Below, piece after piece: positions 51,647 to 60,599 of a DNA stretch of 64,000 nucleotides. The stretch spans positions 62,001-126,000 of the forward strand of contig CAYZIS010000004.1 of NCBI GenBank assembly GCA_964478545.1, written 5' to 3'. The DNA comes from DQWO01 sp964478545 (GTDB lineage Bacteria > Desulfobacterota > Anaeroferrophillalia > Anaeroferrophillales > Anaeroferrophillaceae). The notes below the pieces were generated by a model. The model worked only from the letters and a program-made list of their open reading frames with translations, was not told where the DNA came from and searched no databases. The stretch's first letter is position 1, and each line of letters starts with the position of its first letter. The position numbers and the translations under genes were made by a program.

Positions 51647-52666
51647 ATGGCAGCAGTAAAAGTGGCAGTAAATGGGTTTGGTCGGATCGGCAGAGATTCT
51701 CTGCGGGCCGCCGTCAATGATGACCGATTTGATTTTCGGGCGATTGTCAGTACCACCGATGATGCCAAAACAATGGCCCATCTGCTGAAGTATGATTCCG
51801 TTTCCGGAACCCTGGATGCAGAGGTGGTTCCCGGTGACAAAATGCTGACCGTGAATGGCAAAGAGGTTAAATTGGTAGCTGGACGGGATCCATCGAAAGT
51901 TCCGTGGAAGGATCTTGGTGTAGATGTGGTGATGGAATGTTCAGGCCACTACCGGGAGAGGGACAAAGCGGCGATATTTCTTGATGCAGGGGTTAAACGG
52001 GTGGTGGTCTCGGCGCCGGTAAAAAAAGCCGATACCACCATTGTCATGGGGGTCAACCAGGATGATTTTGACCCGGAAAATCATTTTGTGGTTTCTAATG
52101 CTTCCTGTACTACCAATTGCCTGGCTCCAGCGGCCAAAGTATTGTTGGAAAATTTTGGTATTATCCGTGGGATGATGACTACTATTCATGCGTATACCAG
52201 GGATCAGCAGATTCTTGATTCCCGGCATAAAGATCTGCGGCGGGCCAGGGCGGCGGCTATGTCTATGATTCCCACAACCACCGGTGCTGCCGCAGCTGTT
52301 GGTCTGGTTCTTCCCCAGTTGAAAGGTAAACTTGATGGCCTGGCAATAAGGGTTCCAACTCCCAATGTTTCAATGGTAGATCTGGTAGTTGAAGTAGAGA
52401 AGGAAACCTCTGCCGAGGCAGTGAATGATGCTTTTCGTCAGGCGGCTGCAGGGCCGCTAAAAGGAATTCTGATGGTGTCTGATGAACCATTGGTTTCCAT
52501 TGATTATAACCACAATGCCTTTTCTTCCACCATTGATGCGGAGTTGACCAACGTTATGGGTGGTACTCTGGTTAAGGTTATGGCTTGGTATGATAATGAA
52601 TGGGGTTACGCAAACCGGCTCAATGATCTGACTGCCTATGTGGCTGTCCGGACCGGGTTGCTATAG
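51647..52666 (+). CDS. gap: Glyceraldehyde-3-phosphate dehydrogenase, type I
   Basis: A 339-residue protein from ATG 51647, chosen for GGAGGAG seven bases upstream; an in-frame ATG 33 bases before lacks a ribosome site. NAD motif VNGFGRIGRDSLRA, catalytic Cys in SNASCTTNCLAP, AYTRDQQILDSRHKDLRRAR, TTTGAAAAVGLVLP, WYDNEWGYANRL. First of a gap-pgk-tpiA-secG run. Works in glycolysis/gluconeogenesis. Confidence 0.97.
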   Translation: MAAVKVAVNGFGRIGRDSLRAAVNDDRFDFRAIVSTTDDAKTMAHLLKYDSVSGTLDAEVVPGDKMLTVNGKEVKLVAGRDPSKVPWKDLGVDVVMECSGHYRERDKAAIFLDAGVKRVVVSAPVKKADTTIVMGVNQDDFDPENHFVVSNASCTTNCLAPAAKVLLENFGIIRGMMTTIHAYTRDQQILDSRHKDLRRARAAAMSMIPTTTGAAAAVGLVLPQLKGKLDGLAIRVPTPNVSMVDLVVEVEKETSAEAVNDAFRQAAAGPLKGILMVSDEPLVSIDYNHNAFSSTIDAELTNVMGGTLVKVMAWYDNEWGYANRLNDLTAYVAVRTGLL

Positions 52667-52832
52667 CCATAAAAGAAGAATGCAAAGTATTATCCCATGT
52701 GACCTGCACAATTATTGAGCTGATTCAGTGGATAGACAAAGTATCCAGTAAATTTTGCGGAGGAAGAAGTTCAAGATCGGGTAAACAGCCATAAAGCATT
52801 TTTAGCGTCGTCGTTATTGAGGAGAAACAACC

Positions 52833-54035
52833 ATGATATGCTATGTCAATGACTTGAAGAATGGTACACTGGAAGGGAAAAAGGTTTTTGTCAGGGTTGA
52901 TTTTAATGTGCCATTGGATGAGAGTGGCAATATTACCGATGATGTTCGTATTCGTCGGGTTCTGCCAACCATCAATGCCCTTCTTGATGATGATCTGGTT
53001 GTAGTGATTGCCTCCCATATGGGGCGGCCAAAAGGCGTTGTTGTCCCTAAACTTTCCCTGGCTCCGGTGGCTAAACGATTAAGTAGGCTGCTGAAAAAAG
53101 ATGTGGTTTTTCTTTCTGACTGTATTGGCTCCAGCGTGCAGAAAACCTTGGCGGAAGCAGCCCCCGGTACGGTTATTCTGCTGGAAAATCTGCGTTTTCA
53201 TTCGGGGGAAATCAGTAATGATCCTGATTTTTCCAAAGCATTGGCTGAAGGGATGGACTTGTATGTAAATGATGCCTTTGCCACTGCCCATCGGATCCAT
53301 GCGTCGATGGTCGGGATTACCGAATACATTCCTGAACAATATGCCGGTTTCCTGATGAAAGATGAGTTGAACTATTTTCATCGGGCAATGGAAAATCCTT
53401 TGCGGCCGGTTGTGGCGATTGTGGGTGGGGCAAAAGTATCCAGTAAGTTGGGAGCTTTGGAAAATTTGATTAACCGGGTGGATAAAATTGTGCTTGGTGG
53501 AGCCATGGCCTTTACTTTCCTGAAAGCTATGGGTTTTGGTTTGGGGAATTCTCTGGTCGAAGATGATATGGTTGACCAGGCCAGAGAGATATTTAAAAAG
53601 GCCATTGGTAAAGGTGTTCGTTTTTATCTACCGGTGGATTGTGTGGCCGGAAATCGCATGACTCCCGATGCGGATACCAAGGTTATGCCGGTACAGGAAA
53701 TTCCCAAGGGCTGGATGGGACTTGATATCGGACCGGCCACGACTACCCTGTTTAATGAAGTGATTCAGGATGCCAAAACCATTATCTGGAATGGTCCCAT
53801 GGGGGCTTTTGAGATCGATTCTTTCAGTCGGGGAACCCTGGCCATGGTTCATAATGTGGCCAATACCTATGCCCTGACTATTGTCGGGGGCGGTGATACG
53901 GATGTGGCCGTCCACCGGGCCGGAGAGGGGGATCGTATATCCTATATCTCCACCGGTGGTGGTGCCTTCCTGAAATTGTTGGAAGGTGGAACCCTGCCGG
54001 CTATCGCGGCCCTGGACCGGGAATCATGTGATTAG
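52833..54035 (+). CDS. pgk: Phosphoglycerate kinase
   Basis: A 400-residue protein. FVRVDFNVPLDESGNITDD, ASHMGRPKG, LLENLRFHSGE, MKDELNYFHRAMENPLRP, nucleotide region GGGDTDVAV and STGGGAFLKLLEGGTLPAI. ATG preceded by GAGGAGAAA. Thirty bases before tpiA. Confidence 0.98.
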   Translation: MICYVNDLKNGTLEGKKVFVRVDFNVPLDESGNITDDVRIRRVLPTINALLDDDLVVVIASHMGRPKGVVVPKLSLAPVAKRLSRLLKKDVVFLSDCIGSSVQKTLAEAAPGTVILLENLRFHSGEISNDPDFSKALAEGMDLYVNDAFATAHRIHASMVGITEYIPEQYAGFLMKDELNYFHRAMENPLRPVVAIVGGAKVSSKLGALENLINRVDKIVLGGAMAFTFLKAMGFGLGNSLVEDDMVDQAREIFKKAIGKGVRFYLPVDCVAGNRMTPDADTKVMPVQEIPKGWMGLDIGPATTTLFNEVIQDAKTIIWNGPMGAFEIDSFSRGTLAMVHNVANTYALTIVGGGDTDVAVHRAGEGDRISYISTGGGAFLKLLEGGTLPAIAALDRESCD

Positions 54036-54064
54036 AATAAAGGTAAAAGGTCAAAGGAGAGAGG

Positions 54065-54814
54065 ATGAATCATAAAATTATTGCCGGTAACTGGAAAATG
54101 TATAAGACCCTGAATGACGGCTTTGCGTTTCTGGATGCATTTATTCCACTCTGTGACCAGGAGATGAGGGCAAAATGTTCATTGATTCTGGCCCCCAATT
54201 TTACCTTGCTGGCATCCATGGCTGAGCGTTGCCGGGAGGCTGGGATTTTCCTGGCGGCCCAAAACTGCCATCCCGAAGGAGAGGGTGCCTATACCGGAGA
54301 AACATCACTGCCCATGCTGGCTGATATTGGTGTCAGCCACGTCCTGGTTGGTCATTCCGAGCGTCGGGCCCTTTTTGGAGAAAGTGATAATTTCCTCAAT
54401 CAGAAGCTGAAAGCGGTGCTGATTTCAGGGCTTATCCCCATTTTCTGTGTCGGTGAAACATTGGAGCAGCGCGAAGCTGGTGCTGCCAGGTCAGTGGTTG
54501 AGAGGCAATTGCAGCAAGGGCTTCAGGGGGCTAGTTTTGGTGAAAAAATGATGGTTGCCTATGAACCGGTTTGGGCCATTGGAACCGGGAAAACAGCGAC
54601 GGCGGCAGATGCCCGGACAATGCATCAGTTTATTCGCCAATGCCTGGTATCCATGGGTGCCGGGGGTGGTGATATTCCTCTCCTTTACGGTGGCAGTGTG
54701 AAACCGGCAAATGCTGCTGAATTGTTGGCAGAGCCGGATATTGATGGGGTGCTGGTTGGTGGAGCTTCCCTGAACCCGGAAGATTTTGCCCGGATAGCTG
54801 AAAGTGTATGCTGA
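54065..54814 (+). CDS. tpiA: Triosephosphate isomerase
   Basis: A 249-residue protein. Catalytic residues are present: Asn/Lys in IAGNWKMYK, His in VLVGHSERRALFGE, and Glu in VAYEPVWAIGTGKTAT, with phosphate loop LYGGSVKPANAAEL. Completes the gap-pgk-tpiA set. Confidence 0.98.
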   Translation: MNHKIIAGNWKMYKTLNDGFAFLDAFIPLCDQEMRAKCSLILAPNFTLLASMAERCREAGIFLAAQNCHPEGEGAYTGETSLPMLADIGVSHVLVGHSERRALFGESDNFLNQKLKAVLISGLIPIFCVGETLEQREAGAARSVVERQLQQGLQGASFGEKMMVAYEPVWAIGTGKTATAADARTMHQFIRQCLVSMGAGGGDIPLLYGGSVKPANAAELLAEPDIDGVLVGGASLNPEDFARIAESVC

Positions 54815-54851
54815 TATATTGGCAAGAATTCTGGGTAGACACGCTTAAGGC

Positions 54852-54880
54852 TTGACTTTCGGCAGATTTACTGCTAGAAG
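54852..54880 (+). promoter_or_regulatory. Possible secG promoter
   Basis: TTGACT (54852-54857), 17 bases, TAGAAG (54875-54880). A weak -10, but well placed 35 bases before the secG start. Confidence 0.3.
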
Positions 54881-54914
54881 TTCAGGCCTTTAAATATTTG
54901 TAGGGGAGTACACC

Positions 54915-55346
54915 TTGACGACCTATATTATTGCTTTACATGTGATTGTTTCATTTGCCCTTATTTTTATTATTCTGCTGCAAACCGGGACTGGCGCCGG
55001 AATGGGGGCCGCGTTTGGGGCCGGCAGCAGCCAGACCTTGTTTGGCAGCTCAGGATCCAGTAAATTTTTTACCCGCCTGACGGCCATTGCCGCGGCCATT
55101 TTCATGCTGACCTCCCTGACGTTGACCATTACTTCGGCCCATCGGGTTAAGGGAACGGTTATGGAAGGATATTCAGCTTCAAAACCGGTAGCGCCCATTT
55201 CAACCCAGGCGCAACCAGCCCAGCCAGCGGTGCCCGCGGTAGTTGACAAAAAGGTTAAGCCTGAAGCGGCTGAGTCTCAAACAACTGCTCAGCCTGCGGC
55301 AGTTGTGCCGGAAAAGGCGACGGAGCTGCCCAAAAAAACCGAGTGA
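54915..55346 (+). CDS. secG: Preprotein translocase subunit SecG
   Basis: A 143-residue protein with a TTG start after TAGGGGAG. Two membrane helices flank the conserved cytoplasmic loop GTGAGMGAAFGAGSSQTLFG. From about residue 85 a Pro/Ala/Gln/Lys-rich tail is added, longer than E. coli SecG. Accessory subunit of SecYEG. Following tpiA is its common place in proteobacteria. Confidence 0.95.
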   Translation: MTTYIIALHVIVSFALIFIILLQTGTGAGMGAAFGAGSSQTLFGSSGSSKFFTRLTAIAAAIFMLTSLTLTITSAHRVKGTVMEGYSASKPVAPISTQAQPAQPAVPAVVDKKVKPEAAESQTTAQPAAVVPEKATELPKKTE

Positions 55347-55357
55347 CCTCAATATGA

Positions 55358-55521
55358 CCTGGATTAAGCTATTAGCTTTTAGCAGTTAGCTATTAGTTTA
55401 GTGATTACATGATGTTGACTATTGTAAACTTTCACCCGTTGGGTGTTATTACTCATTAACGTAATGTCTTGGTTTTTAAAAGCTAAATGCTAATCGCTAA
55501 CCGCTAATTACTCAGTTTAGG
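55358..55521 (+). repeat. Family E non-coding element, copy E2 (164 bp)
   Basis: Exactly the length of E1. Ends CCTGGATTAAGCTATTAGC and GCTAATTACTCAGTTTAGG. Shares TTAACGTAATGTCTTG with E1. Separates secG from the convergent aroK. Confidence 0.75.
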
Positions 55522-55539
55522 TATGAGCAGACAGAAATT

Positions 55540-56085
55540 TCAATCCGGGTTTGAGGGGAGTTGGCTTATAATCTTCCGAACCACCTGATGAACCGATAAG
55601 TTGTCGGTGAGAATCTTAAGATGACATATTTCGTAAAAGGGCCTTCTTTCACTGAGAAGGTCCTTTATTTTTTGCTGCCTGAATCTTCTGTCTGATATTG
55701 TTTTATCTCCAGTGAGTAGCAGTGGTCGTGAATGGCTGCCCCCTGTCCGTTTCATGATCGTATCCAGGCTGGCATCAAGAAAAATGATATAACCTCGGTT
55801 TTGTATCAGCTGCCGGTTATCTTCACTGATGATGGTGCCACCACCAGTGGCCAAAACCAGGGGCGGATAAGCTAATACCGTTTTCAGGGATTGTTGTTCC
55901 AGCCGGCGGAAAGATGTTTCTCCTTGGTGTTCAAAGATTTCAGCGATGGTCAATCCTGTCTGTTTTTCAATGTATTTGTCCAGATCGATAAACGGCCGCT
56001 GTAGTAAAGTGGCCAGTTCCCTGCCTACCGAGGACTTCCCCGACCCCATAAATCCGGTAAGAATGAGATGTTGATCAGCTTTCAT
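55540..56085 (-). CDS. aroK: Shikimate kinase
   Basis: A 181-residue protein. Walker A GFMGSGKSSVGRELA, shikimate-binding Asp in FIDLDKYIE, RRLEQQSLK, Gly-rich VLATGGGTI and lid SRPLL. Phosphorylates shikimate at O3. Follows aroC on the same strand after 345 bases containing element B6. Confidence 0.96.
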   Translation of the reverse strand: MKADQHLILTGFMGSGKSSVGRELATLLQRPFIDLDKYIEKQTGLTIAEIFEHQGETSFRRLEQQSLKTVLAYPPLVLATGGGTIISEDNRQLIQNRGYIIFLDASLDTIMKRTGGSHSRPLLLTGDKTISDRRFRQQKIKDLLSERRPFYEICHLKILTDNLSVHQVVRKIISQLPSNPD

Positions 56086-56134
56086 GGGAAATTCTACCTG
56101 TTAGGAACTTCTGCGTAATTAATTGTAACATATT

Positions 56135-56410
56135 GAAATAATTAATCTTTTTCATGGCAATATTCCACGTTTATGAAACAATTGCCTAAGGATGTTCGGG
56201 CTTGGCTCATAGCCGTGTCTGCCCAGCCTGCCGGTAGGCACGGCGACAGGCAGGCGGCATTGACCGCCGAACGAATCACCACGACGGTGATTCGCGGCGG
56301 GCTCCTCACAGCTGCACACGATGTGTAGCGAGAATGAGCGAGAGCCATGCCGGGACATCATCAAGAACAATTACTTGCTTTTCAGATGTGTGGCCGCAGC
56401 AAGTGGGGTG
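56135..56410 (+). repeat. Family B non-coding element, copy B6 with extra insert
   Basis: Arms GGATGTTCGGGCTTGGCTC (about 56193) and GAGCCATGCCGGGACATC (about 56341) are inverted. Between them lie the CAGCCTGCCGG core and an extra GC-rich stretch of about 75 bases that contains AATCACCACGACGGTGATTC, a separate hairpin. It fills the aroC-aroK gap. Confidence 0.7.
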
Positions 56411-56430
56411 AAGGCGCTTTTGAGAAAATG

Positions 56431-57597
56431 TTAAAATGAGCGGAGATGATCAAGATATTTTTGGTAATGCGCCGCTGTTTCTTCGATAAAATCACCACCG
56501 AATTTTTCCATCAGCAGCCGTGCTATTTCAATGGCCACGGCCGCTTCGCCAACCACGGCAGCAGCCGGGACGGCGCAGGTGTCAGAGCGTTCAACCGAGG
56601 CCTGGAAAGGTTGCTTGCTGATCAAATCAACCGATTGTAAAGGTCGATAGAGGGTAGGGATCGGTTTCATTGCTGCCGTAACAATAATATCCTCCCCATT
56701 GCTGATTCCGCCCTCAATCCCGCCCGCATGGTTGCTCAGGTGGTAAAACCCCCGGTTATGTTCGTAGCTTATTTCATCATGAACCTGGGATCCCGGGGTC
56801 TGCGCGGCCTTGAATCCCAAGCCAATTTCTACCCCTTTAATTGCCTGAATACTCATGAGCGCCTGGGCCAGGCGCCCATCCAGTTTGTTGTCAGATTGGA
56901 TATGACTGCCGATGCCTGCTGGTAGTCCCCGGGCTATAATTCGAAACCGGCCGCCCAGACTATCGCCCTCCTGTTTTGCCTTATCTACCGCTTTTTTGAG
57001 TTTTTCTTCCAGCAGGGGATCGGGAACCCGAAATGGCGAACTCTCAGCCAGGAGGGATAACTGTTCATCATCCTGTTGGAAAATTTCCGGTTTCAGTTCA
57101 TGTATGCCAATGGAAAGGACATAGGAAAAGATTTTGATGGAAAAAGATTGAAGCAATGCTTTACACACTGCTCCTACGGCAACCCGAATAGCTGTTTCCC
57201 GGGCACTGGCCCGCTCAAGAATATTCCTGACATCCCGCTGGTTGAATTTAAGGCAGCCGGCCAGGTCAGCATGGCCGGGGCGGGGCCTGGTGACCGGATG
57301 TGCCAGCTTGGCATCAGCTGCTGAGGTTGACATTTCCTGGTGCCAGTTTGTCCAATCCCGGTTCTGGATGACCAGGGTGAGGGGATTGCCGGTGGTTTTA
57401 CCAAAACGAACCCCGGATTTAAATACGACCTGATCGGTTTCTATCTGCATGCGCTGGCCACGGCCATATCCCTGCTGCCGACGGGCGAGATCTTGGTTAA
57501 TCTGAGTTTCACTTAAGGGGAGGCCTGCCGGGATGCCGGAAATGATAGCGGTTAGCTGGGGACCATGGGATTCCCCGGCGGTAAGATAGGTCAACAT
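56431..57597 (-). CDS. aroC: Chorismate synthase
   Basis: A 388-residue protein, full length. Starts LTYLTAGESHGPQLTAIISG (the AGESHG FMN/phosphate motif), then RRQQGYGRGQRM, GNPLTLVIQNRD, RPGHADLAG, ERASARETA and HAGGIEGGISNGEDI. Needs reduced FMN to make chorismate. Downstream of the pil terminator and upstream of aroK. Confidence 0.97.
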   Translation of the reverse strand: MLTYLTAGESHGPQLTAIISGIPAGLPLSETQINQDLARRQQGYGRGQRMQIETDQVVFKSGVRFGKTTGNPLTLVIQNRDWTNWHQEMSTSAADAKLAHPVTRPRPGHADLAGCLKFNQRDVRNILERASARETAIRVAVGAVCKALLQSFSIKIFSYVLSIGIHELKPEIFQQDDEQLSLLAESSPFRVPDPLLEEKLKKAVDKAKQEGDSLGGRFRIIARGLPAGIGSHIQSDNKLDGRLAQALMSIQAIKGVEIGLGFKAAQTPGSQVHDEISYEHNRGFYHLSNHAGGIEGGISNGEDIIVTAAMKPIPTLYRPLQSVDLISKQPFQASVERSDTCAVPAAAVVGEAAVAIEIARLLMEKFGGDFIEETAAHYQKYLDHLRSF

Positions 57598-57611
57598 GGT
57601 GTTTTGGCTCC

Positions 57612-57656
57612 TATTAATTTATCAGAGCTAAAAGCTAATCGCTAATAGCTTAACTT
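57612..57656. repeat. Isolated family E end (E4)
   Basis: AGCTAAAAGCTAATCGCTAA then TAGCTTAACTTGGG resembles the right end of E1/E2 without the rest of the element. Confidence 0.45.
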
Positions 57657-57690
57657 GGGTATTATTACATGAAAAGTTTTTCTGGTGCAA

Positions 57691-57726
57691 TAAAAAAGCT
57701 GGCTGATAAAACCATCAGCCAGCTTT
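57691..57726 (-). terminator. Intrinsic terminator of the pilMNOPQ operon
   Basis: AAAGCTGGCTGAT (57695-57707) pairs with ATCAGCCAGCTTT (57714-57726) with a six-base loop. Read on the minus strand the stem is followed by a T-run (TTTTTTA), 26 bases after the pilQ stop. Confidence 0.93.
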
Positions 57727-57751
57727 GATAAGGATTTTCCTGAAAAAAATC

Positions 57752-59488
57752 CTAGAAATTTGCAGCTCTTCTTTGGATGGGAATAACTGTGGGGGTGATA
57801 AAAATCAACAACTCAGTTTGTTCATTCTTTTTGTATTTGTGTTTGAACAACACATCTCCAACCAAAGGAATTTGAGAAAATCCGGGAACTTCCCCTTGGT
57901 CGTCAGATTTATTTTTTTCAATAATCCCACCAATAACCGCTGTCTCACCGTTATAGAGCAACAGGGTTGTCTGAATCTGCTGGGTATTGATGGCTGGACC
58001 ATCTGTGGTCATGACACCGATGGAATCCTTATTGATTTGCACATCGATGGAGACATTGTCATTGTTGGTGATATGGGGAGTTACCTCAAGGCTTAATTCC
58101 GCTTTTTTGAATTCCGTGGTAGTGCCAGAGTCCAATGTTGTCTGGTAGGGGATTTCCATTCCCTGGCCGATGCGGGCCTGGTGATTGTCCAGGGCCAGCA
58201 CCTTTGGGGTTGAGAGAATATTCGCCAGATGTTTATTCTTCAGGGCTGAAAGTCGGAGGTTGAGGTTGAAAATTCCCACTTTCCCGAAAATCATGCCTAA
58301 ACCGCTGGTGGCCCCGGAAGCCGGTAGGTTGACCACGTAGTTGTTTGTGACTGTTGGGCTGCCGCTATCAGGGGTAATGTCCGGCTGGCCGGTTGAACCT
58401 GCACTGCCAGTAATACCGTAATAATGGTTGTTTTTTGTGTCTCCCCAGGCGCCACCCCATTGAATGCCGATATCCTTGACCGCGTCGGTTTCAACTTTAA
58501 CAATCTTAGCTTCAATGAGTACCTGCTTAATGGGTAGATCCAGGCTTTTTAATAAATTTTTGGCCTGTACGATATATTTGGGCAGATCATTAATAATCAG
58601 AGCGTTGGTTCTGGTATCGGTATCAATGGAACCCCGGTCACTTAAGACTGCTTTTAATCTTGGAGCCACCTCACTGGCGGTGGCGAAATTAACTTTGATA
58701 ATTTTTGTTTCCGTGTCCGCCAGGGTTTCACTGGCTTTTTTGTTTTGGGCCAGGGCTTCCTTTTCTTCCTTAAAACGTACCAGCGGGGCAATGCGGATAA
58801 CATTTCCGCTTTTTTCCATCCCCAGTTTATTAGTTTTTAGCAGGATACTGAAAGCCTGTCTCCAGGGTACTTTCTTCAGTTTGAGGGTGACCGTGCCCTT
58901 CACATCATCTCCCATGATGAGGTTATAGTTCTTGATGTCAGCTAAAAAACGGAAAATATTCTGTAAATCGGCGTCCTTGAAATCAACGGTAATGGGATGG
59001 GTATTTCTGCTCGATAGGGACCGCTTCTGTTTTTTTTTGGTTTTTGGCTGTGGCGTAGTTTTTTTAGCTGCCGGGCTGTCAGACAAAGGGAAAGAAAAAC
59101 GTAATTGATTGCCATCACTGGAAAAGGTATACGCTGGGAGCTGCTCCTGATCGGTATCAAAAACCACCCGGGTTTTGTCCGGATAGTTGTGGTAATGAAA
59201 TCCCGAAAAAAGGGTCTTATCCAGGTCAGCTGAAATATCGGTAGCCTCAAAAAAAGTATCGGGAAAATCTATACCCAAACGGGGTGGATTATCTACGTGA
59301 AACAGATCGAAAGTTTTGTGCTGCTGCATTTTCTGTTCACCAGTGAAAATTACCAGTATCCTGCCTTCAGACAGACGGCTCTGGATACTGACTTTCTGGC
59401 TTGCTGCTGTTGCCGGACTGGGAATAGTAAAAATCCAGCCGGTTAAAACTATTGCTATGATCAGACAGGCTTTTATCCTTGATTTCAT
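57752..59488 (-). CDS. pilQ: Type IV pilus secretin PilQ
   Basis: A 578-residue protein with signal peptide (ending PATAA). An AMIN-like N-terminal domain (about 30-130), a Lys-rich linker, STN/N0 (ITVDFKDADLQNIFRFLADI), N1 (IKVNFATASEVAPRLKAVLS) and the secretin barrel (VLIEAKIVKVETD, VPGFSQIPLVGDVLFKHK, LLIFITPTVI). It has one AMIN domain, so it is shorter than Pseudomonas PilQ. Forms the outer-membrane pore for the pilus. ATG overlaps the pilP stop. Confidence 0.96.
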   Translation of the reverse strand: MKSRIKACLIIAIVLTGWIFTIPSPATAASQKVSIQSRLSEGRILVIFTGEQKMQQHKTFDLFHVDNPPRLGIDFPDTFFEATDISADLDKTLFSGFHYHNYPDKTRVVFDTDQEQLPAYTFSSDGNQLRFSFPLSDSPAAKKTTPQPKTKKKQKRSLSSRNTHPITVDFKDADLQNIFRFLADIKNYNLIMGDDVKGTVTLKLKKVPWRQAFSILLKTNKLGMEKSGNVIRIAPLVRFKEEKEALAQNKKASETLADTETKIIKVNFATASEVAPRLKAVLSDRGSIDTDTRTNALIINDLPKYIVQAKNLLKSLDLPIKQVLIEAKIVKVETDAVKDIGIQWGGAWGDTKNNHYYGITGSAGSTGQPDITPDSGSPTVTNNYVVNLPASGATSGLGMIFGKVGIFNLNLRLSALKNKHLANILSTPKVLALDNHQARIGQGMEIPYQTTLDSGTTTEFKKAELSLEVTPHITNNDNVSIDVQINKDSIGVMTTDGPAINTQQIQTTLLLYNGETAVIGGIIEKNKSDDQGEVPGFSQIPLVGDVLFKHKYKKNEQTELLIFITPTVIPIQRRAANF

Positions 59489-60009
59489 TTCGTTTCACCC
59501 CCCTGGGCTTCGTCAACATGGAGTTTTAAGCTAACTTTCCGTATTTGTTGCTGGTCATAGATATCCAGATAAGGTTCAGCTATGATTATTTCATTTTCTT
59601 TGATTTTCTCAACGGTGCCACTTAAATTTCCTATTTTATCGCCTGCCATAATAGTGTAACTGATCTGTTCCGGGTCTTCAACCATGGCAAAATGTTTTTC
59701 CGCCAAGAGAATGCCAACCAGTTTAAATTGATTCAAAGAATATCGTTCCAGCGGTGTCTTTGGTTCTTCGGTGGGAATTGGCCGTTCAATGGCATTGAAA
59801 TTAATAAACGGGCGAAATGGATCCGGTTTCCCCAGCGAATCATAGGTAAACGATGGGTGGCTGCCTTGAGGTATTGTGATGGCTGGTTTTATTGCTTCTC
59901 CCGTCTGATCCAGGGCAAAAACCAGGTTGCCGGGAACCAGCGATAAGATACCAAAAGCCATGAACACTGCTGTCGTAAGCAATGACAGCTGTTTCAGCTT
60001 AGCTACCAT
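59485..60009 (-). CDS. pilP: Type IV pilus assembly protein PilP
   Basis: A 174-residue protein. Hydrophobic export signal (residues 9-32). The family motif YDSLGKPDPFRPF and PLERYSLNQFKLVGILL, then a small beta-domain (HFAMVEDPEQISYTIMAGDK). The Cys of a lipoprotein signal, usual for PilP, is missing, so it is either periplasmic or anchored by its uncleaved helix. Links PilNO to PilQ. Overlaps pilO by 11 bases and pilQ by 4. Confidence 0.93.
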   Translation of the reverse strand: MVAKLKQLSLLTTAVFMAFGILSLVPGNLVFALDQTGEAIKPAITIPQGSHPSFTYDSLGKPDPFRPFINFNAIERPIPTEEPKTPLERYSLNQFKLVGILLAEKHFAMVEDPEQISYTIMAGDKIGNLSGTVEKIKENEIIIAEPYLDIYDQQQIRKVSLKLHVDEAQGGETK

Positions 60010-60598
60010 TTTTATTTTCGCCTTTCTTTTTATCCGTGAAAGTATAGGTGATGGCTTTGAAACGGGTTTTAATGGTGTCCCGATTATCTATAACTTTATA
60101 GTCGTGCATGTCAAAATCACCGATTGAAACAATCCTTGGCATGGTACATATTTTGCTGAAGAAGTTGCTGATGGCATGGTAACCGCCTATAACTTCAATA
60201 TCAATGGGTACTTCAGCATAAAATTCAACCGGTTTCTCAGCTTGCGGTTGAAACAGTAAAAAGTCAAGGCCGGCTTCTTTTCCAAGTTTGGTAATCTTCA
60301 TCAAAAGCCGGGGTATTTCCCTGGAATTGGGAAGCTTCCGGGCTGCAATTTTGAAGTTAACCTGTAACGTGGCAATTTCTTCTTCAAACTGTTTCAGCTG
60401 ACTGGCCACTTGTTTGGTCTGGCTGAGGGTCAGTTGGGCTTTTTTATATTTTGTCTGAATCCTGGTGAGTTGCTTATGCTTGGGGGCAAAAAGGAAATAG
60501 TAATACAACCCTCCTATTGCAATCACGATGGCAACCAGAATCAGGATCTTTTTGCTGGTTGAAAGCTTGTGGAGAAATTCTAAATTCAGGTCTGCCAT
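59999..60598 (-). CDS. pilO: Type IV pilus assembly protein PilO
   Basis: A 199-residue protein. One membrane helix (about residues 17-36), a coiled coil (about 40-85) and a ferredoxin-like periplasmic domain with VEFYAEVPIDIEVIGGYHAI and FFSKICTMPRIVSI. Forms a dimer with PilN in the inner-membrane alignment complex. Confidence 0.95.
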   Translation of the reverse strand: MADLNLEFLHKLSTSKKILILVAIVIAIGGLYYYFLFAPKHKQLTRIQTKYKKAQLTLSQTKQVASQLKQFEEEIATLQVNFKIAARKLPNSREIPRLLMKITKLGKEAGLDFLLFQPQAEKPVEFYAEVPIDIEVIGGYHAISNFFSKICTMPRIVSIGDFDMHDYKVIDNRDTIKTRFKAITYTFTDKKKGENKNGS

Positions 60599-60599
60599 C

